Below are positions 1-9,613 of a DNA stretch of 64,000 nucleotides, piece after piece. The stretch's first letter is position 1, and every line of letters starts with the position of its first letter. The position numbers and the translations under genes were made by a program. The notes below the pieces were generated by a model. That model saw nothing but the letters and a program-made list of their open reading frames with translations. It was not told the origin of the DNA and did not search any database. The DNA is from Tritrichomonas musculus (taxonomy: Eukaryota; Parabasalia; Tritrichomonadida; Tritrichomonadidae): NCBI GenBank assembly GCA_039105265.1, contig JAPFFF010000058.1, positions 248,001-312,000 on the forward strand. Direction: 5' to 3'.

Positions 1-58
1 GGGCTTTGAGTAATAAACAAAATTTGGGAAATTTGGCGATTCAGATTTGTTTCGATAA

Positions 59-304
59 TATCGTAATCCGACGAGACCAAGACCAAAATATTCTTTGGTG
101 AAAAATAAATCGGCAATACAAGATAACGAGATTATTAATACTGAAATTATTATTGGAACCTTAAAATATGATAGAATAAAAGTAAGAATGAGAGGAAAAA
201 TCCTTAATATAATAAAAGTGCTTTTTGAAATAGGTAAAGAAGTTGATATTGAATTATTTGGCATCGAAAATTGGATATCTTTCAAACGGTTTAGGTCAAT
301 ATAG
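59..304 (+). other. Unidentified short coding-like fragment
   Basis: An open stretch of about 80 codons runs from just after an in-frame stop to the TAG at 302-304. It has no ATG at a sensible place: the first methionine codons lie well inside. The predicted peptide has a Pro/Arg-rich start (NPTRPRPKYS) followed by Ile/Lys-rich sequence. It could be the last part of a gene lying to the left, or chance. I do not recognise a family. Confidence 0.2.
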
Positions 305-787
305 ACCTTTTTTTAAATGCAAAATATTGGTTAATCCATACTTGCTCAAATATTCTTTCATATACAGGTTCATTGCAAAATAATATAATAAAATAGAGTC
401 ATATAAGCATGAGGCTTCGTAATTTGGAATGCACTGGTAATTTGTTTCAAAAAAAAATGATTATTATACCATCAACCTTTTTTTAAGGTATTGATTGCAA
501 GATATTTGTTTTTTATACATTAAACTGTATTTTTACATCATGATTAATTTTTCACTTGATTCAGGATTTATGGTTTTATTTTATATTAATTTCAATTTAT
601 ATATACAAAAATTTGTTGATAATAAAAAAATAAACATTTCAATTTATTTTTTTTATATTCTCCTACTTTCAAAAATTGAATTTACTATTATATCGTTACT
701 TCAAAAATTAAAATTTTCTTATCAAAATTTGAGAGAAGAAATACTCTCAATAAAAATATAATTCTTTTTAGAAAAAATCAAATACGA
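305..787. other. AT-rich intergenic stretch
   Basis: The stretch before the RhoGEF gene is very AT-rich. The open frame at 495-761 is almost entirely Phe/Ile/Leu/Tyr/Asn/Lys, as expected from translated AT-rich DNA, and is not called. No RNA gene or repeat was seen. Confidence 0.5.
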
Positions 788-3643
788 ATGGAAAAACAAT
801 ATATAGTTATAACTAGACCTGCTGAACCTTCTCAAGTTGTGAACGCAAGTTTTGTTATGGGGAAAACAACATATCAAATTAAGAGAGATCTTAATCTTCA
901 AAAAGAAATTTTATTTATTACGACGCCATACATTCGTTGGCCTCTTTTAAATCAAAGTATACCTTCAAATGATTATCCTCAACTTTTGATTAAAGAGAAT
1001 CCAGGCAAATATACTCGTCCAGATTACTATCTAACAATATTACCATATGACAAACAAAACGATTTAATTTTCTACGTCAAAGTGCAGACAGAACCTGATT
1101 TTAGAATACCTCCATTTGAAGTTTCGATTAGATATCAAAACGAATATTCGTTAAATCTTGAATTTTTCTTACAATGTGCAATCCAACAATTTCAATTAGA
1201 AGGTACAAATTATCATTTGCTATTAGATGGATTACCAGCTTGTGGAAATATTAGTTTTTCAAGATTAGCACAAACAAATTTAGTCTTATTTTGTACATTG
1301 ACTAATAATGCACAATATATTGTCAGAACAAGAATGAATATTATTAATGAGATACAGTCGACAGAACAGACCTATTTAAATGGCCTTCACCATTTGTATA
1401 ATGATTGGAGAAAAGAATTGATAGCAAATAAAATGATTACTGATGCTGAAGATACACAAATTTTCAAAACATTTCCATCAATTATTTTATGCCATGAAAG
1501 TTTTTTGAAAAGTATTCAGAGTAGAGCCGAAGAATCAAATTACGGAGCTATGTATTCTGATGTTTTCCTGGATTTCGCTTCTTATTTTAAAATATCTCTG
1601 AACTATATCTCAAATTATCACAAAGTAATTGAAATTATCAAAGAAAAATCAAAGAGAAAGGAATGGGTTAAAAAATTAAATGAACTTGAAACAAAACTTG
1701 GCCTTTTATCCAATTACCTCATTACTCCAGTTCAAAGAATGCCTCGTTACATACTTTTCTTAAGAGAATTAATTAAATTTACTCCTTCATCTCATCCAGA
1801 TGCTGAATTATTAAAAATGGCAGATGAATCTATGCGTGAAATTGCAAACCAAATCAATGGTGCAGCTACCATTGCTGAAAACGAAAATAAGGTATTCATG
1901 ATCCATCAAAATGTTGAAAATGCAAATATATTAGAAGCGTCAAGAATTTTTATTGCTCAATACCAAGTCACATATACCAAAAATTCCATTTATCCTGCCA
2001 CTTTATATGTTTTTAATGATCTTATTTTAATCACTCGAAAAGACAAAGGAAACGAAAAAGAGATTTTTGCATCAAAAATCGAACAATTTCGTTACACAAG
2101 CTACTTTTTCACTAAAATTGTCTTTTTTGGAAAAGGAAATTCATTTTTGAAGAAAGTTGTTCAACCAGTTCTCATTGAATTTAGGAATAAAGAAGAGAAG
2201 CAATCATTTGATTCAGATATCCTCAAGCAAAAGAATGACATTTTAGTCAAAAAGAATCTTGCTGATAGGACTTTTTCATTTACAACACTTCCTGATGAAA
2301 GTACACTTTACTTGTTTGATCTCATTGATGGATGCGAATGCTGTTCAACAGAAAAAGGAATTTTTACTTTTGCTGGCTCAAAGATGATATGGTATCACCC
2401 ATTAACTAACAAAATTGATTACATTTCAACTCGAATTGAACCAAGAACAAATTATTCCCTTACATACATTGAAGAATTGCACACAATATACATTTTTGGA
2501 GGACTTTTGAGAAATGGAGAAGCAACAAATGAAATGTGGGCTTTTGATATTCAAACTATGAAAGAAGACTTCGTTATATCTTCAAATCCACCAGAAGGTC
2601 GTTATGGTCATTCAACAGTTGCCGTTAGAAATTTACAGCGAATGAAATTTAATGAACCAATTTTATTAATTTTTGGCGGGATTTCAAAACATAAGAAATA
2701 TTTGAATGATGTTTCATACTTTAAACCAAGTATACGCAAATGGATCTGCCACCATCATTTGCCTGGAGGACCTGGACCTCGCGCATTTCATTCAGCAACT
2801 GCATTTACGAGAAACAATAGAAACATAATGTATGTTTATGGCGGAATTCAAGAAAGAGGCGACTTTTTATCTGATTTTTACTCACTGGACTTTTCAACAT
2901 TAACTTGGAAAATGATAAGCACTAATCAATTACAAAGACGCGCTTATCATCGCGCTATTACAGTTGGTGATGATATAATTATTATGGGCGGAATAAACAA
3001 TTCTAATTTAGTTCTTCCACCTTTGATTATTGATACTCATCAAGAAACAGCTGTACGCGAATGTATATCCGTAAACAATGATCCACCAATTTTGAAAGAT
3101 TTTGGAATTGCTGTGACGAATGGCTCAATTTTCATATTTAATGGCGAAAACTTTAATGGAAAATTCACAACAAACACAATTTATAAAGTAACACCGCCTT
3201 CTATTTTGGAAATGGACCAAAATAAATCTTCTTCAAATCTTTTATATAATATGAATGTCGAGAAAAATAATAAATATGCTGAAATACAACAAAAGATTCA
3301 AAAACAACAACAGTATCAGCAATATCCTATGCAACAGCAGCAATATCCTGCTCAACAACAAGATCAGCAATATCATATGCAACAGCAACAACAACAGCAA
3401 TATTATATGCAACAGCAACCATACAATATACAACAGCAACAACAACGCCCTGCTTCACAACAGCAACAACAACGCCCTGTTTCACAGCAACAACAACGCC
3501 CTGTTTCACAACAGCAACAACAACGCCCTGTTTCACAACAGCAACAACAGCGCCCTGTTTCACAACTTCAGAATCAACGATATATGCAGCAACAACAACC
3601 GAAACGCCATATTGATGATTTTACAATGTTCTTTGGCGTATAA
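788..3643 (+). CDS. RhoGEF (DH-PH) protein with Kelch propeller and Gln-rich tail
   Basis: This 951-residue protein is predicted to activate Rho/Rac GTPases. A DH domain spans about residues 183-365, with the hallmark helix around 305-328 (LLSNYLITPVQRMPRY, the usual LLxxPxQRxxRY). A PH-like domain follows at about 377-481. Residues 500-800 hold Kelch repeats, seen as blocks such as YIFGG, IFGGISKHKKYLND and YVYGGIQERGDFLSDFYSLDF. Residues 833-938 are a low-complexity tail rich in Gln with several copies of RPVSQQQQQ. The N-terminal 180 residues are not recognised. The ATG at 788 is the first in frame. The DH-PH-Kelch order joins GTPase activation to a protein-binding propeller, probably at the actin cortex (inference). 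The CAA/CAG tract is likely length-variable between strains. Antisense and shifted frames over this tract are artefacts. Confidence 0.85.
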   Translation: MEKQYIVITRPAEPSQVVNASFVMGKTTYQIKRDLNLQKEILFITTPYIRWPLLNQSIPSNDYPQLLIKENPGKYTRPDYYLTILPYDKQNDLIFYVKVQTEPDFRIPPFEVSIRYQNEYSLNLEFFLQCAIQQFQLEGTNYHLLLDGLPACGNISFSRLAQTNLVLFCTLTNNAQYIVRTRMNIINEIQSTEQTYLNGLHHLYNDWRKELIANKMITDAEDTQIFKTFPSIILCHESFLKSIQSRAEESNYGAMYSDVFLDFASYFKISLNYISNYHKVIEIIKEKSKRKEWVKKLNELETKLGLLSNYLITPVQRMPRYILFLRELIKFTPSSHPDAELLKMADESMREIANQINGAATIAENENKVFMIHQNVENANILEASRIFIAQYQVTYTKNSIYPATLYVFNDLILITRKDKGNEKEIFASKIEQFRYTSYFFTKIVFFGKGNSFLKKVVQPVLIEFRNKEEKQSFDSDILKQKNDILVKKNLADRTFSFTTLPDESTLYLFDLIDGCECCSTEKGIFTFAGSKMIWYHPLTNKIDYISTRIEPRTNYSLTYIEELHTIYIFGGLLRNGEATNEMWAFDIQTMKEDFVISSNPPEGRYGHSTVAVRNLQRMKFNEPILLIFGGISKHKKYLNDVSYFKPSIRKWICHHHLPGGPGPRAFHSATAFTRNNRNIMYVYGGIQERGDFLSDFYSLDFSTLTWKMISTNQLQRRAYHRAITVGDDIIIMGGINNSNLVLPPLIIDTHQETAVRECISVNNDPPILKDFGIAVTNGSIFIFNGENFNGKFTTNTIYKVTPPSILEMDQNKSSSNLLYNMNVEKNNKYAEIQQKIQKQQQYQQYPMQQQQYPAQQQDQQYHMQQQQQQQYYMQQQPYNIQQQQQRPASQQQQQRPVSQQQQRPVSQQQQQRPVSQQQQQRPVSQLQNQRYMQQQQPKRHIDDFTMFFGV
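3302..3597 (+). repeat. CAA/CAG (Gln) repeat tract with RPVSQQQQQ units
   Basis: Coding trinucleotide repeats dominate here. A longer unit encoding RP(V/A)SQQQQ(Q) is tandemly repeated five times at about 3450-3565. It explains the spurious open frames seen on both strands over this segment. Confidence 0.85.
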
Positions 3644-4043
3644 AATCAATGCATTTCATTTTATTATAATTTGTTTTTTATAAATATAGATATTATAGAT
3701 AAATAAAATAAGTATTTCAATTTTTAAATTTTTTCTTATTGATAAAGAAATGTTATCCAATTAATTTATTAGTGAGAAGGTCAGAAAACTCTTTCATTCC
3801 TTTTAAATGACTTTAACAAATTTTGATAGATTTAAATGAAAATGGAATTAATTGCATTGAAATACACAATTCATCATGCTCATATTAAAATTGCACCATA
3901 AATTATATTTGTACTTTTAGCTGTTAAGATAGAGAAGAAGAATTTTTAATATTTTTTTATTGGTCAAATAAAATTTGAATGAAATTGAAAAAATAAAGTA
4001 CCCAAAAAGTTCAAAATATTGAATCATAAAAGAAACAAAAATC
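3644..4043. other. Intergenic stretch
   Basis: AT-rich spacer between the RhoGEF gene and the helicase gene. I see no RNA gene or repeat. A TCATA motif about 19 bases before the ATG at 4044 resembles the trichomonad initiator. Confidence 0.4.
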
Positions 4044-5303
4044 ATGTCTGAAGAAGATCATCAGGCCGACGATTCATATACTTTTTACGATTTAGGGCTT
4101 TGCCAAGAAATAATTGATGCTTGTACTCGCGTTGGATGGAAAGTACCAACACCAATTCAAATTAAAACTATACCTCCTGCATTAAACAAAAAAGATATTT
4201 GTGGAATGGCAGAAACAGGCTCAGGAAAAACAGGAGCATTTGCACTTCCAATATTACATCACCTTCTCGAATGTAAAAAAACTATGTATGCTTTAATTCT
4301 TGAGCCTACTCATGAATTAGTTTTACAAGTAGCAGAGGTTTTTCGCCAACTTGGTGAATCAATTTCATTAAAAGTTGTTGCTATTACAGGTGGGGTTGAT
4401 GAAAAAACTCAAGTTAAATTATTAGAAAAACATCCTCATGTTATTGTTGCTACAACCGGAAGATTAAATCAAATTATGCGAGAAAAGCCAAATATTAATT
4501 TCCAAAGCATCAGAGCTTTAGTTTTCGATGAAGCTGATAAAATGCTCGGAGAATCATTTTTAAATGAAGTGAAACTAATTTTAAATCGAATTGGTGATAA
4601 TCATCAAAATTTTTTATTTTCTGCTACACTTCCTGAAGAAATCGAAAAAAATCTTATTTTTTCTTTTCATGATCCAGTTCGTTTTGATCTTTCATCTCAA
4701 AATGATACTGCACATACTTTGCAAGAATATGTTACAGTTGCCAAGACAAATAAGAAAGAAGTTCTATTGTATGCCCTTTTATCTACAGAACTAAATTTAA
4801 AATCGACAATAGTTTTTACTGGCAAGCGTAATACTGCTCATATCATTACAAAAATGCTCCAAGCTCTCCATATTAATTCAGTTTTGTATCATGGAAAATT
4901 ACAGCAAAAGCAGCGTCAAAAAGCAGTTGAAGACTTCAAAAGCGGAAAATATACTGTACTAGTTGCTACAAATGTTGCTTCCAGAGGTTTAGATATACCT
5001 CATGTCCAGGCAGTAATTAATTACGATATGCCAACCACATGCGATGAATATATTCACCGTGTTGGAAGAACTGGTCGTGCTGCAAGATGCGGAATTGCAA
5101 TAACTATAATAACAATGAATGAACTTCCAAGCTTTAAAATACTTGAAAACTTATTGAAGAAGAAGATGAATTTAAAAAGAGTTGACGAAAGGCTCATCGA
5201 CGACGAATCTGAAGAAGTTGAACATGCACGAAAAATTGGCGTTGAAAGTTTTAAAGAAGAATCTAAAAAGGAGAAGCAAAAGTATAAGAGCAAAAATAAG
5301 TGA
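4044..5303 (+). CDS. DEAD-box RNA helicase, DDX47/Rrp3-like
   Basis: ATP-dependent RNA helicase of 419 residues. The family is known for early pre-18S rRNA processing in the nucleolus. Motifs appear in order: Q motif (VPTPIQ, near residue 36), motif I AETGSGKT (55-62), Ia as PTHEL, TGG, Ib as TTGRL, motif II DEAD (162-165), motif III SAT (about 193), FTGKRN in motif IV, motif V ATNVASRGLDIP and motif VI HRVGRTGR (about 338). The C-terminus is a Lys/Glu-rich tail. Two motifs depart from the usual form: PTHEL for PTREL and TTGRL for TPGRL. The catalytic residues are intact. The segment SRGLDIPHVQAVINYDMP and the overall length fit DDX47/Rrp3 best, but assignment among nucleolar DEAD-box subfamilies is by eye. 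An initiator-like TCATA lies just upstream of the ATG. Confidence 0.9.
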   Translation: MSEEDHQADDSYTFYDLGLCQEIIDACTRVGWKVPTPIQIKTIPPALNKKDICGMAETGSGKTGAFALPILHHLLECKKTMYALILEPTHELVLQVAEVFRQLGESISLKVVAITGGVDEKTQVKLLEKHPHVIVATTGRLNQIMREKPNINFQSIRALVFDEADKMLGESFLNEVKLILNRIGDNHQNFLFSATLPEEIEKNLIFSFHDPVRFDLSSQNDTAHTLQEYVTVAKTNKKEVLLYALLSTELNLKSTIVFTGKRNTAHIITKMLQALHINSVLYHGKLQQKQRQKAVEDFKSGKYTVLVATNVASRGLDIPHVQAVINYDMPTTCDEYIHRVGRTGRAARCGIAITIITMNELPSFKILENLLKKKMNLKRVDERLIDDESEEVEHARKIGVESFKEESKKEKQKYKSKNK

Positions 5304-5421
5304 TTTCTGAGCTATTTTTTCTTTATATTATCCATGTTTCTGTAAAATTTTATTTATGTATTTTGTTGATAACTTTTTCATAGAAATAAAAAACGTAATT
5401 TTGGTTTTCAAATCAAAGAGA

Positions 5422-6144
5422 ATGACAACAGTCGTTTTCGGAATTGAAATATATATTCATAAAATCGATTTTACTAATGTATCTTCATTTCCATCGCTCA
5501 ACGTTATTATTGAGAACAAAGATCCTACAACAATTCTACCTTATTCAAAAGAAGTTCATCCAGGAACCGTATGGACAATTGGAAATGTATATCAACTTAT
5601 TTACATAATTGATGCATTTGAAAACTGCAATTCCTGCCCAATTACGTTCGAATTAGTGTCTCCAGTTGAAACCACTGCAATAGGCAAATGCACATTAGAG
5701 CTCAAACCTTTGATATGCGATTCTATAGCAGCGCATGGATATAGTCCTATCGCATCACAAACAACTTCTTTTCGAGATTTTGAAAGAAGAGAAGTTGCAA
5801 GTATAACATTTGATATACGAACAGTCTTATTCCAAATGTGCTTGCGAACAGCCGCAAAAGTAATATCAGAAGTTAGCGATATTTCAAAATCAAAGCACTA
5901 CCATTTTACCGGTAAAAGCACATCTATTTCCGATTATAACGCTGATGATTACCCTTCTTCAATAAAACCATTTTCAAGTTATAAAAATATTCCAAATTAC
6001 TCCAAAAAGACTAATAACAATACAAAGCCAGATGAAAAAAGAAAGCAAGTGCTTGTTGATCAAAAAGCAGGAACTACTAACAGCCATAGACGTAGGAGAT
6101 CTAGCACATCAAAATTATCTCATATTAGAAATAGTTATGATTGA
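5422..6144 (+). CDS. Putative C2-like domain protein
   Basis: This 240-residue protein starts at the ATG at 5422. An upstream in-frame ATG at 5356 would add 22 mostly hydrophobic residues that look like translated spacer. Residues 1-115 alternate hydrophobic and polar strands (VVFGIEIYIHKIDF, SLNVIIENKD, YQLIYIIDAF, FELVSP, CTLELKPLI), the look of a C2-type beta-sandwich. Two Cys-containing segments follow, then a helical stretch MCLRTAAKVISEV. The last 75 residues are basic, Ser-rich and probably disordered, ending in RRRRSS-type sequence. No calcium-binding Asp pattern is clear. The C2 call is inference from strand pattern, and I do not recognise a specific orthologue. Confidence 0.5.
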   Translation: MTTVVFGIEIYIHKIDFTNVSSFPSLNVIIENKDPTTILPYSKEVHPGTVWTIGNVYQLIYIIDAFENCNSCPITFELVSPVETTAIGKCTLELKPLICDSIAAHGYSPIASQTTSFRDFERREVASITFDIRTVLFQMCLRTAAKVISEVSDISKSKHYHFTGKSTSISDYNADDYPSSIKPFSSYKNIPNYSKKTNNNTKPDEKRKQVLVDQKAGTTNSHRRRRSSTSKLSHIRNSYD

Positions 6145-6257
6145 CGAGTTTTAATTCAAATTTACTTTCATATTTAATCATGATAATATTTTATAAAAAT
6201 TATCAAATAAAATTATGATTATATGCACATTACGAGGATTTTAATAACAATTAAATA

Positions 6258-7265
6258 TTAAAATGAATAAACAGTTTGGAATGATTGAATTGTTTTAAGA
6301 TTAACAATCAATTTCCTCATCGCACGAGTAAAAAGACTTGGATCAGACTCTGAATAATGATAAGATTTTCCAGAGATCGAATGCTTTTCTGAATCAATCA
6401 AATTAGATGGTCTCATTTTTGCTAGTTCATCCGAATTGAAAATTTTATCAAAACTAATCATCATACGGTCTAATGCAATATTAAATCCTTTAACTTCTGC
6501 ACGTTTTTCAGGAAACTTTAATTCATGATCACCATTAGGCGCAGAAAAAATTATATTAGAAGAAACTTTGATATTAGATGAGTCAATTTTGAAAATTCTC
6601 ATTTGATATAATAAAAACTGGCATAAAAAATATAAAGCATTCTGAACTTCACTTGTTGGAACAACAACAGTTTTTAATTTCCCAATTCGTAATCCATTAA
6701 TTTTGGCAAACATACCATCAATTGTTAGTCTAAACGCAGAAAATTGAGCAAATCGAGGTGTAATATTTCTTTGGATTGGATTTTGTTCAATTTTTGAATT
6801 AGGCAGTTTCTCTATTTTTTGGTTGACAGGCTGATTTGAATCATTTAGAATTTGTGGTTTCAACTCGGCAGTAGACGACTCTTTTTTGGGGACATTGAAT
6901 GGTGAAATTACTTGCTGGCTAGATAAATCTTTTGGGTTAAAGATTGAAGAATATTTTTCAATATTTCCAACATTCTTGTTAAAATTATCTAACAAATCAT
7001 TTAAAATTTTTGTATGGGAAATTGCTAATTCAAGACAAGAATCACATAACGGTAGACTTGGTATATTTGAATCTTTGGTTAGCGAGATAAGTTTTTGAAA
7101 TTCTTGAAAATATTTCCAGTTTTCAATATTATCGAAATTTTTCAACTCAGAATTTTCTTGAAATGTTGGCAATTGTTTTACTGATTTCTGCCAAATTGAT
7201 TCATCCATTAGTTTAACGTCTCCACACATAGAGCACACAAAAACGACATTCCCATTTTCAAACAT
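6258..7265 (-). CDS. Beclin-1/Atg6-like autophagy protein
   Basis: Probable Atg6/Beclin-1, the subunit of class III PI3-kinase (Vps34) complexes needed for autophagosome nucleation and endosomal sorting. The N-terminus has the Beclin-type Cys pair VFVCSMCGDVKL (C11, C14), matching the FVCxxCxxPLKL start of Beclin-1. A second pair, LCDSCL (about 74-77), corresponds to the CEEC/CDxC pair of the family. From about residue 175 the FRLTIDGMFAKINGLRIGKL segment matches the FRIWHDGxFGTINGFRLGRLP opening of the APG6 domain, which continues to the end. The protein is 335 residues against about 450 in animals. The long coiled coil that pairs with Atg14 or UVRAG is nearly absent and replaced by a polar linker. 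It is divergently oriented to the actin-related gene, with start codons about 75 bases apart. Confidence 0.75.
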   Translation of the reverse strand: MFENGNVVFVCSMCGDVKLMDESIWQKSVKQLPTFQENSELKNFDNIENWKYFQEFQKLISLTKDSNIPSLPLCDSCLELAISHTKILNDLLDNFNKNVGNIEKYSSIFNPKDLSSQQVISPFNVPKKESSTAELKPQILNDSNQPVNQKIEKLPNSKIEQNPIQRNITPRFAQFSAFRLTIDGMFAKINGLRIGKLKTVVVPTSEVQNALYFLCQFLLYQMRIFKIDSSNIKVSSNIIFSAPNGDHELKFPEKRAEVKGFNIALDRMMISFDKIFNSDELAKMRPSNLIDSEKHSISGKSYHYSESDPSLFTRAMRKLIVNLKTIQSFQTVYSF

Positions 7266-7338
7266 CCAAATAAATTTTCATATAACATTTCAGAAATTTA
7301 TTTCCGTTTTTTTTCACATCAATATTTTAAGCAGTTAA

Positions 7339-8517
7339 ATGAAAGCTGCCGCTGTTCTTGATCTCGGATCAGATACAATTAAAGCAGGATTTTCTTCATC
7401 GCAATGCCCACAATATATACTCCCAAATATTTTAAGTCGTCCAAGCGATTCAAAATCCAGATTTTTATGTTGTGATAAAGCTATTTCGTATGAATATGAT
7501 TCAAACATTTCTTATCCACTTCAAAAAACTAATGTTTCGAACTGGGAAGATCAATGTCATATTCTCGATTACGTTTTCAATTCTAAGTTAAAAATAAACC
7601 CAAAAGAATACAAGTTGATGATAACAGAATCACCTCTTGTTAATAGAAAACAACGAAGGAAAACTATAGAAATATTTTTTGAAGAATACTCAATTCCATC
7701 TCTTTACATAATTCCTGAATCTTTGAGCGCTCTTTGTGGTGCTGATTTAACATCTGGTACAATTATTGAAATCGGGCAAAATGCTACTCGAGTTGTTTCA
7801 ATTATTGACCATAAAATAGTTCCTAAGTCTTGCGCTCACATTAAAGTTGGTGGAGCTGATATTACTTATAGGCTTATGAAGCTTTTACAATTACGCAAGT
7901 TTAAATTGCCAGATGTTGAAGATCCTTCAGATTTACAAACAAAAGTCTTTATTAATGAATTCAAAGAAAATCATTGTCATGTTTCCAAAAATATAGTTCG
8001 CCAACGTTCATTATATGATACAAATCCTGTTCAATTTTCTACCTATACTACTAAAAATGGATCGACAATCAAATTACATGGCGAAATATATGAACCCGCT
8101 GAAGTTCTTTTTGATCCATCTTTGGTTGGCATGGAAGGGCCTGGCTTAATACCCACTTTATTCACCAACATTGCGAAAATTACAGATGATAATGCACTCC
8201 GAAGCCAGATTACCAAAAACGTTATCCTTTCAGGCGGCACAGCATTAATGAATGGGCTACCAGAGAGAGTCACTCTTGATATCAAGCAATTAATCAAGAG
8301 CGAAATAGCTGGACAGAATAAATATAATTTAAATGAAAATCTCATTCCTGAAGTAGAATCTTTTCCTCATTCAAATGTTTTGGTATATGCTGGCGCTGCT
8401 ATAACAGCACATAATTATTTACCACATGATGAATATTGGTCAAGTTTAGCTGACTATCATAATGACGGATCAGATTCAATTGTTAGAAGATTTAAAACAT
8501 CAACTTTGCGCCAATAA
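7339..8517 (+). CDS. Divergent actin-related protein
   Basis: Actin-fold protein of 392 residues. The phosphate-1 loop VLDLGSDTIKAGF aligns with actin VVDNGSGMCKAGF. The adenosine-binding end LSGGTALMNGLPERV aligns with LSGGTTMYPGIADRM. MITESPLVNRKQRRK matches LTEAPLNPKANREK. The phosphate-2 loop, DSGDGVTH in actin, reads EIGQNATRV here, so the Asp needed for nucleotide hydrolysis is missing and ATPase activity is doubtful. The hydrophobic plug and DNase loop are not conserved. It is therefore an Arp rather than actin; I cannot assign the class (nuclear Arp or Arp10/11-like are possible). The start at 7339 is the first ATG, with an initiator-like TCACA about 25 bases upstream. It shares a short divergent promoter with the Beclin-like gene. 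Confidence 0.8.
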   Translation: MKAAAVLDLGSDTIKAGFSSSQCPQYILPNILSRPSDSKSRFLCCDKAISYEYDSNISYPLQKTNVSNWEDQCHILDYVFNSKLKINPKEYKLMITESPLVNRKQRRKTIEIFFEEYSIPSLYIIPESLSALCGADLTSGTIIEIGQNATRVVSIIDHKIVPKSCAHIKVGGADITYRLMKLLQLRKFKLPDVEDPSDLQTKVFINEFKENHCHVSKNIVRQRSLYDTNPVQFSTYTTKNGSTIKLHGEIYEPAEVLFDPSLVGMEGPGLIPTLFTNIAKITDDNALRSQITKNVILSGGTALMNGLPERVTLDIKQLIKSEIAGQNKYNLNENLIPEVESFPHSNVLVYAGAAITAHNYLPHDEYWSSLADYHNDGSDSIVRRFKTSTLRQ

Positions 8518-8627
8518 AATTATTTTAATTGATGAATAAAAATAAATACGATCAAAAAAAAAAAAAATATTTTTGAGTAAACACTTTGTATTTAATAAAT
8601 GATCAATGAAAAATATACCTACAATAT

Positions 8628-9320
8628 TTATTTTGATGCTAGCATTTGTTCTAACTGCTGCTTAAGCTGAGCTGTTTGTCTCTTCAAGAATGCAGTTTCT
8701 GCATCATGACCATTTTGCATTTGAACACGGAAGTCTTCTTCCCGTTTTTCAATGGCTTCAATTTTAGCTTGAAGTTCAGCTGCTTTTAATTCAAGCTGCC
8801 GCTTTTCTTCTTTTAATTTGATATTTTCTGCCTCAACTTCATCTTTGCCTGCTTCAACTTGCGTAGCTTTCTTCATTCCCCATGTGATAGCTGACTCATA
8901 AAGAGCTTGATAAGCAGCAATTGTAGTTCTAAGCTCATCCCTAACACGAACAAGTAATAATCCTCTGGCGTTACAATCAATTGTAACTTGCCTAATAATT
9001 TCATCAAAGCACTGACCATAAAGTTCTGATCTAACAGGACATATTCCTGTTTCACGAGCTTTTCTTTGTTGAAGCATTTGATCGAGCTGCTGCTGGAGTT
9101 TAACAACTTCTGTTCTTGTTGCTGGTTGAGTACTGACATATTGAATGTAATCTTGCCCATCCTCTGAAAATTCTCTTGGTGGTAAAATTGAATTTAAAAC
9201 GTCACGAGTTAAAGGATCTGCACTTTGATCGGATTGTGTTTTTGTCTTTTTTGTGGTCGATGCACCAGCTACAACAGGAACGTCATACTTAAGAAGTGTA
9301 TCTTTTAATAAATCGCTCAT
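8628..9320 (-). CDS. Axonemal inner-arm dynein light intermediate chain (p28/DNALI1)
   Basis: A 230-residue homologue of Chlamydomonas p28 and animal DNALI1, which bind inner-arm dyneins and attach them to axonemal doublets. Typical family sequence is seen: ILPPREFSEDGQDYIQYVS near residue 45, a middle segment ETGICPVRSELYGQCFDEIIRQV, and RGLLLVRVRDELRTTIAAYQ. The C-terminal 80 residues are a strong heptad-rich coiled coil of Lys, Glu, Gln and Leu. Length matches the family (about 230-260). The gene shows the organism has motile flagella. Codon use is somewhat richer in G and C than its neighbours, as expected for an abundant structural protein. It is transcribed convergently with the actin-related gene and divergently from the TRIM37-type gene. 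Confidence 0.92.
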   Translation of the reverse strand: MSDLLKDTLLKYDVPVVAGASTTKKTKTQSDQSADPLTRDVLNSILPPREFSEDGQDYIQYVSTQPATRTEVVKLQQQLDQMLQQRKARETGICPVRSELYGQCFDEIIRQVTIDCNARGLLLVRVRDELRTTIAAYQALYESAITWGMKKATQVEAGKDEVEAENIKLKEEKRQLELKAAELQAKIEAIEKREEDFRVQMQNGHDAETAFLKRQTAQLKQQLEQMLASK

Positions 9321-9613
9321 GTTTAATTATCAAAAACGGCTTTTAAACTTTTAAATATATTCTCGTTAATTTTTAAAAAATATAAATATTTAAAAAGTTT
9401 GTTTGACAAAACAAAACAAAACAAACATTTAAATTGGTAAAAAAAAAAAAAAAAAAATATTTTACAACTTTACTACAATAATAAAAAATAAAGAAGATTG
9501 TAAATTTATTCACATTTTCTTGCTCATGAAATATAACGTATTGTAACAATTTTTAACACAATTTTAAACGTTCGTGCATCATTTATTATTATTCATTTCA
9601 GTCAAAATTGGAT
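9321..9613. promoter_or_regulatory. Divergent intergenic region between dynein p28 and TRIM37-type genes
   Basis: About 290 bases separate two divergent start codons and must hold both promoters. It contains an AAAAC microsatellite near 9409-9425 and an A-run of about 18 near 9440. A TCATT lies about 15-20 bases before the ATG at 9614, resembling the trichomonad initiator. No other element is evident. Confidence 0.4.

Noticed and set aside
495-761. An 88-codon frame before the RhoGEF gene
   Set aside because: Composition is that of translated AT-rich spacer, with no domain and no gene-like codon bias.
3242-3683. Open frames on both strands over the Gln tract
   Set aside because: They are translations of CAA/CAG repeats in other frames (Leu, Val or Asn/Ser-rich) and overlap a clear gene.
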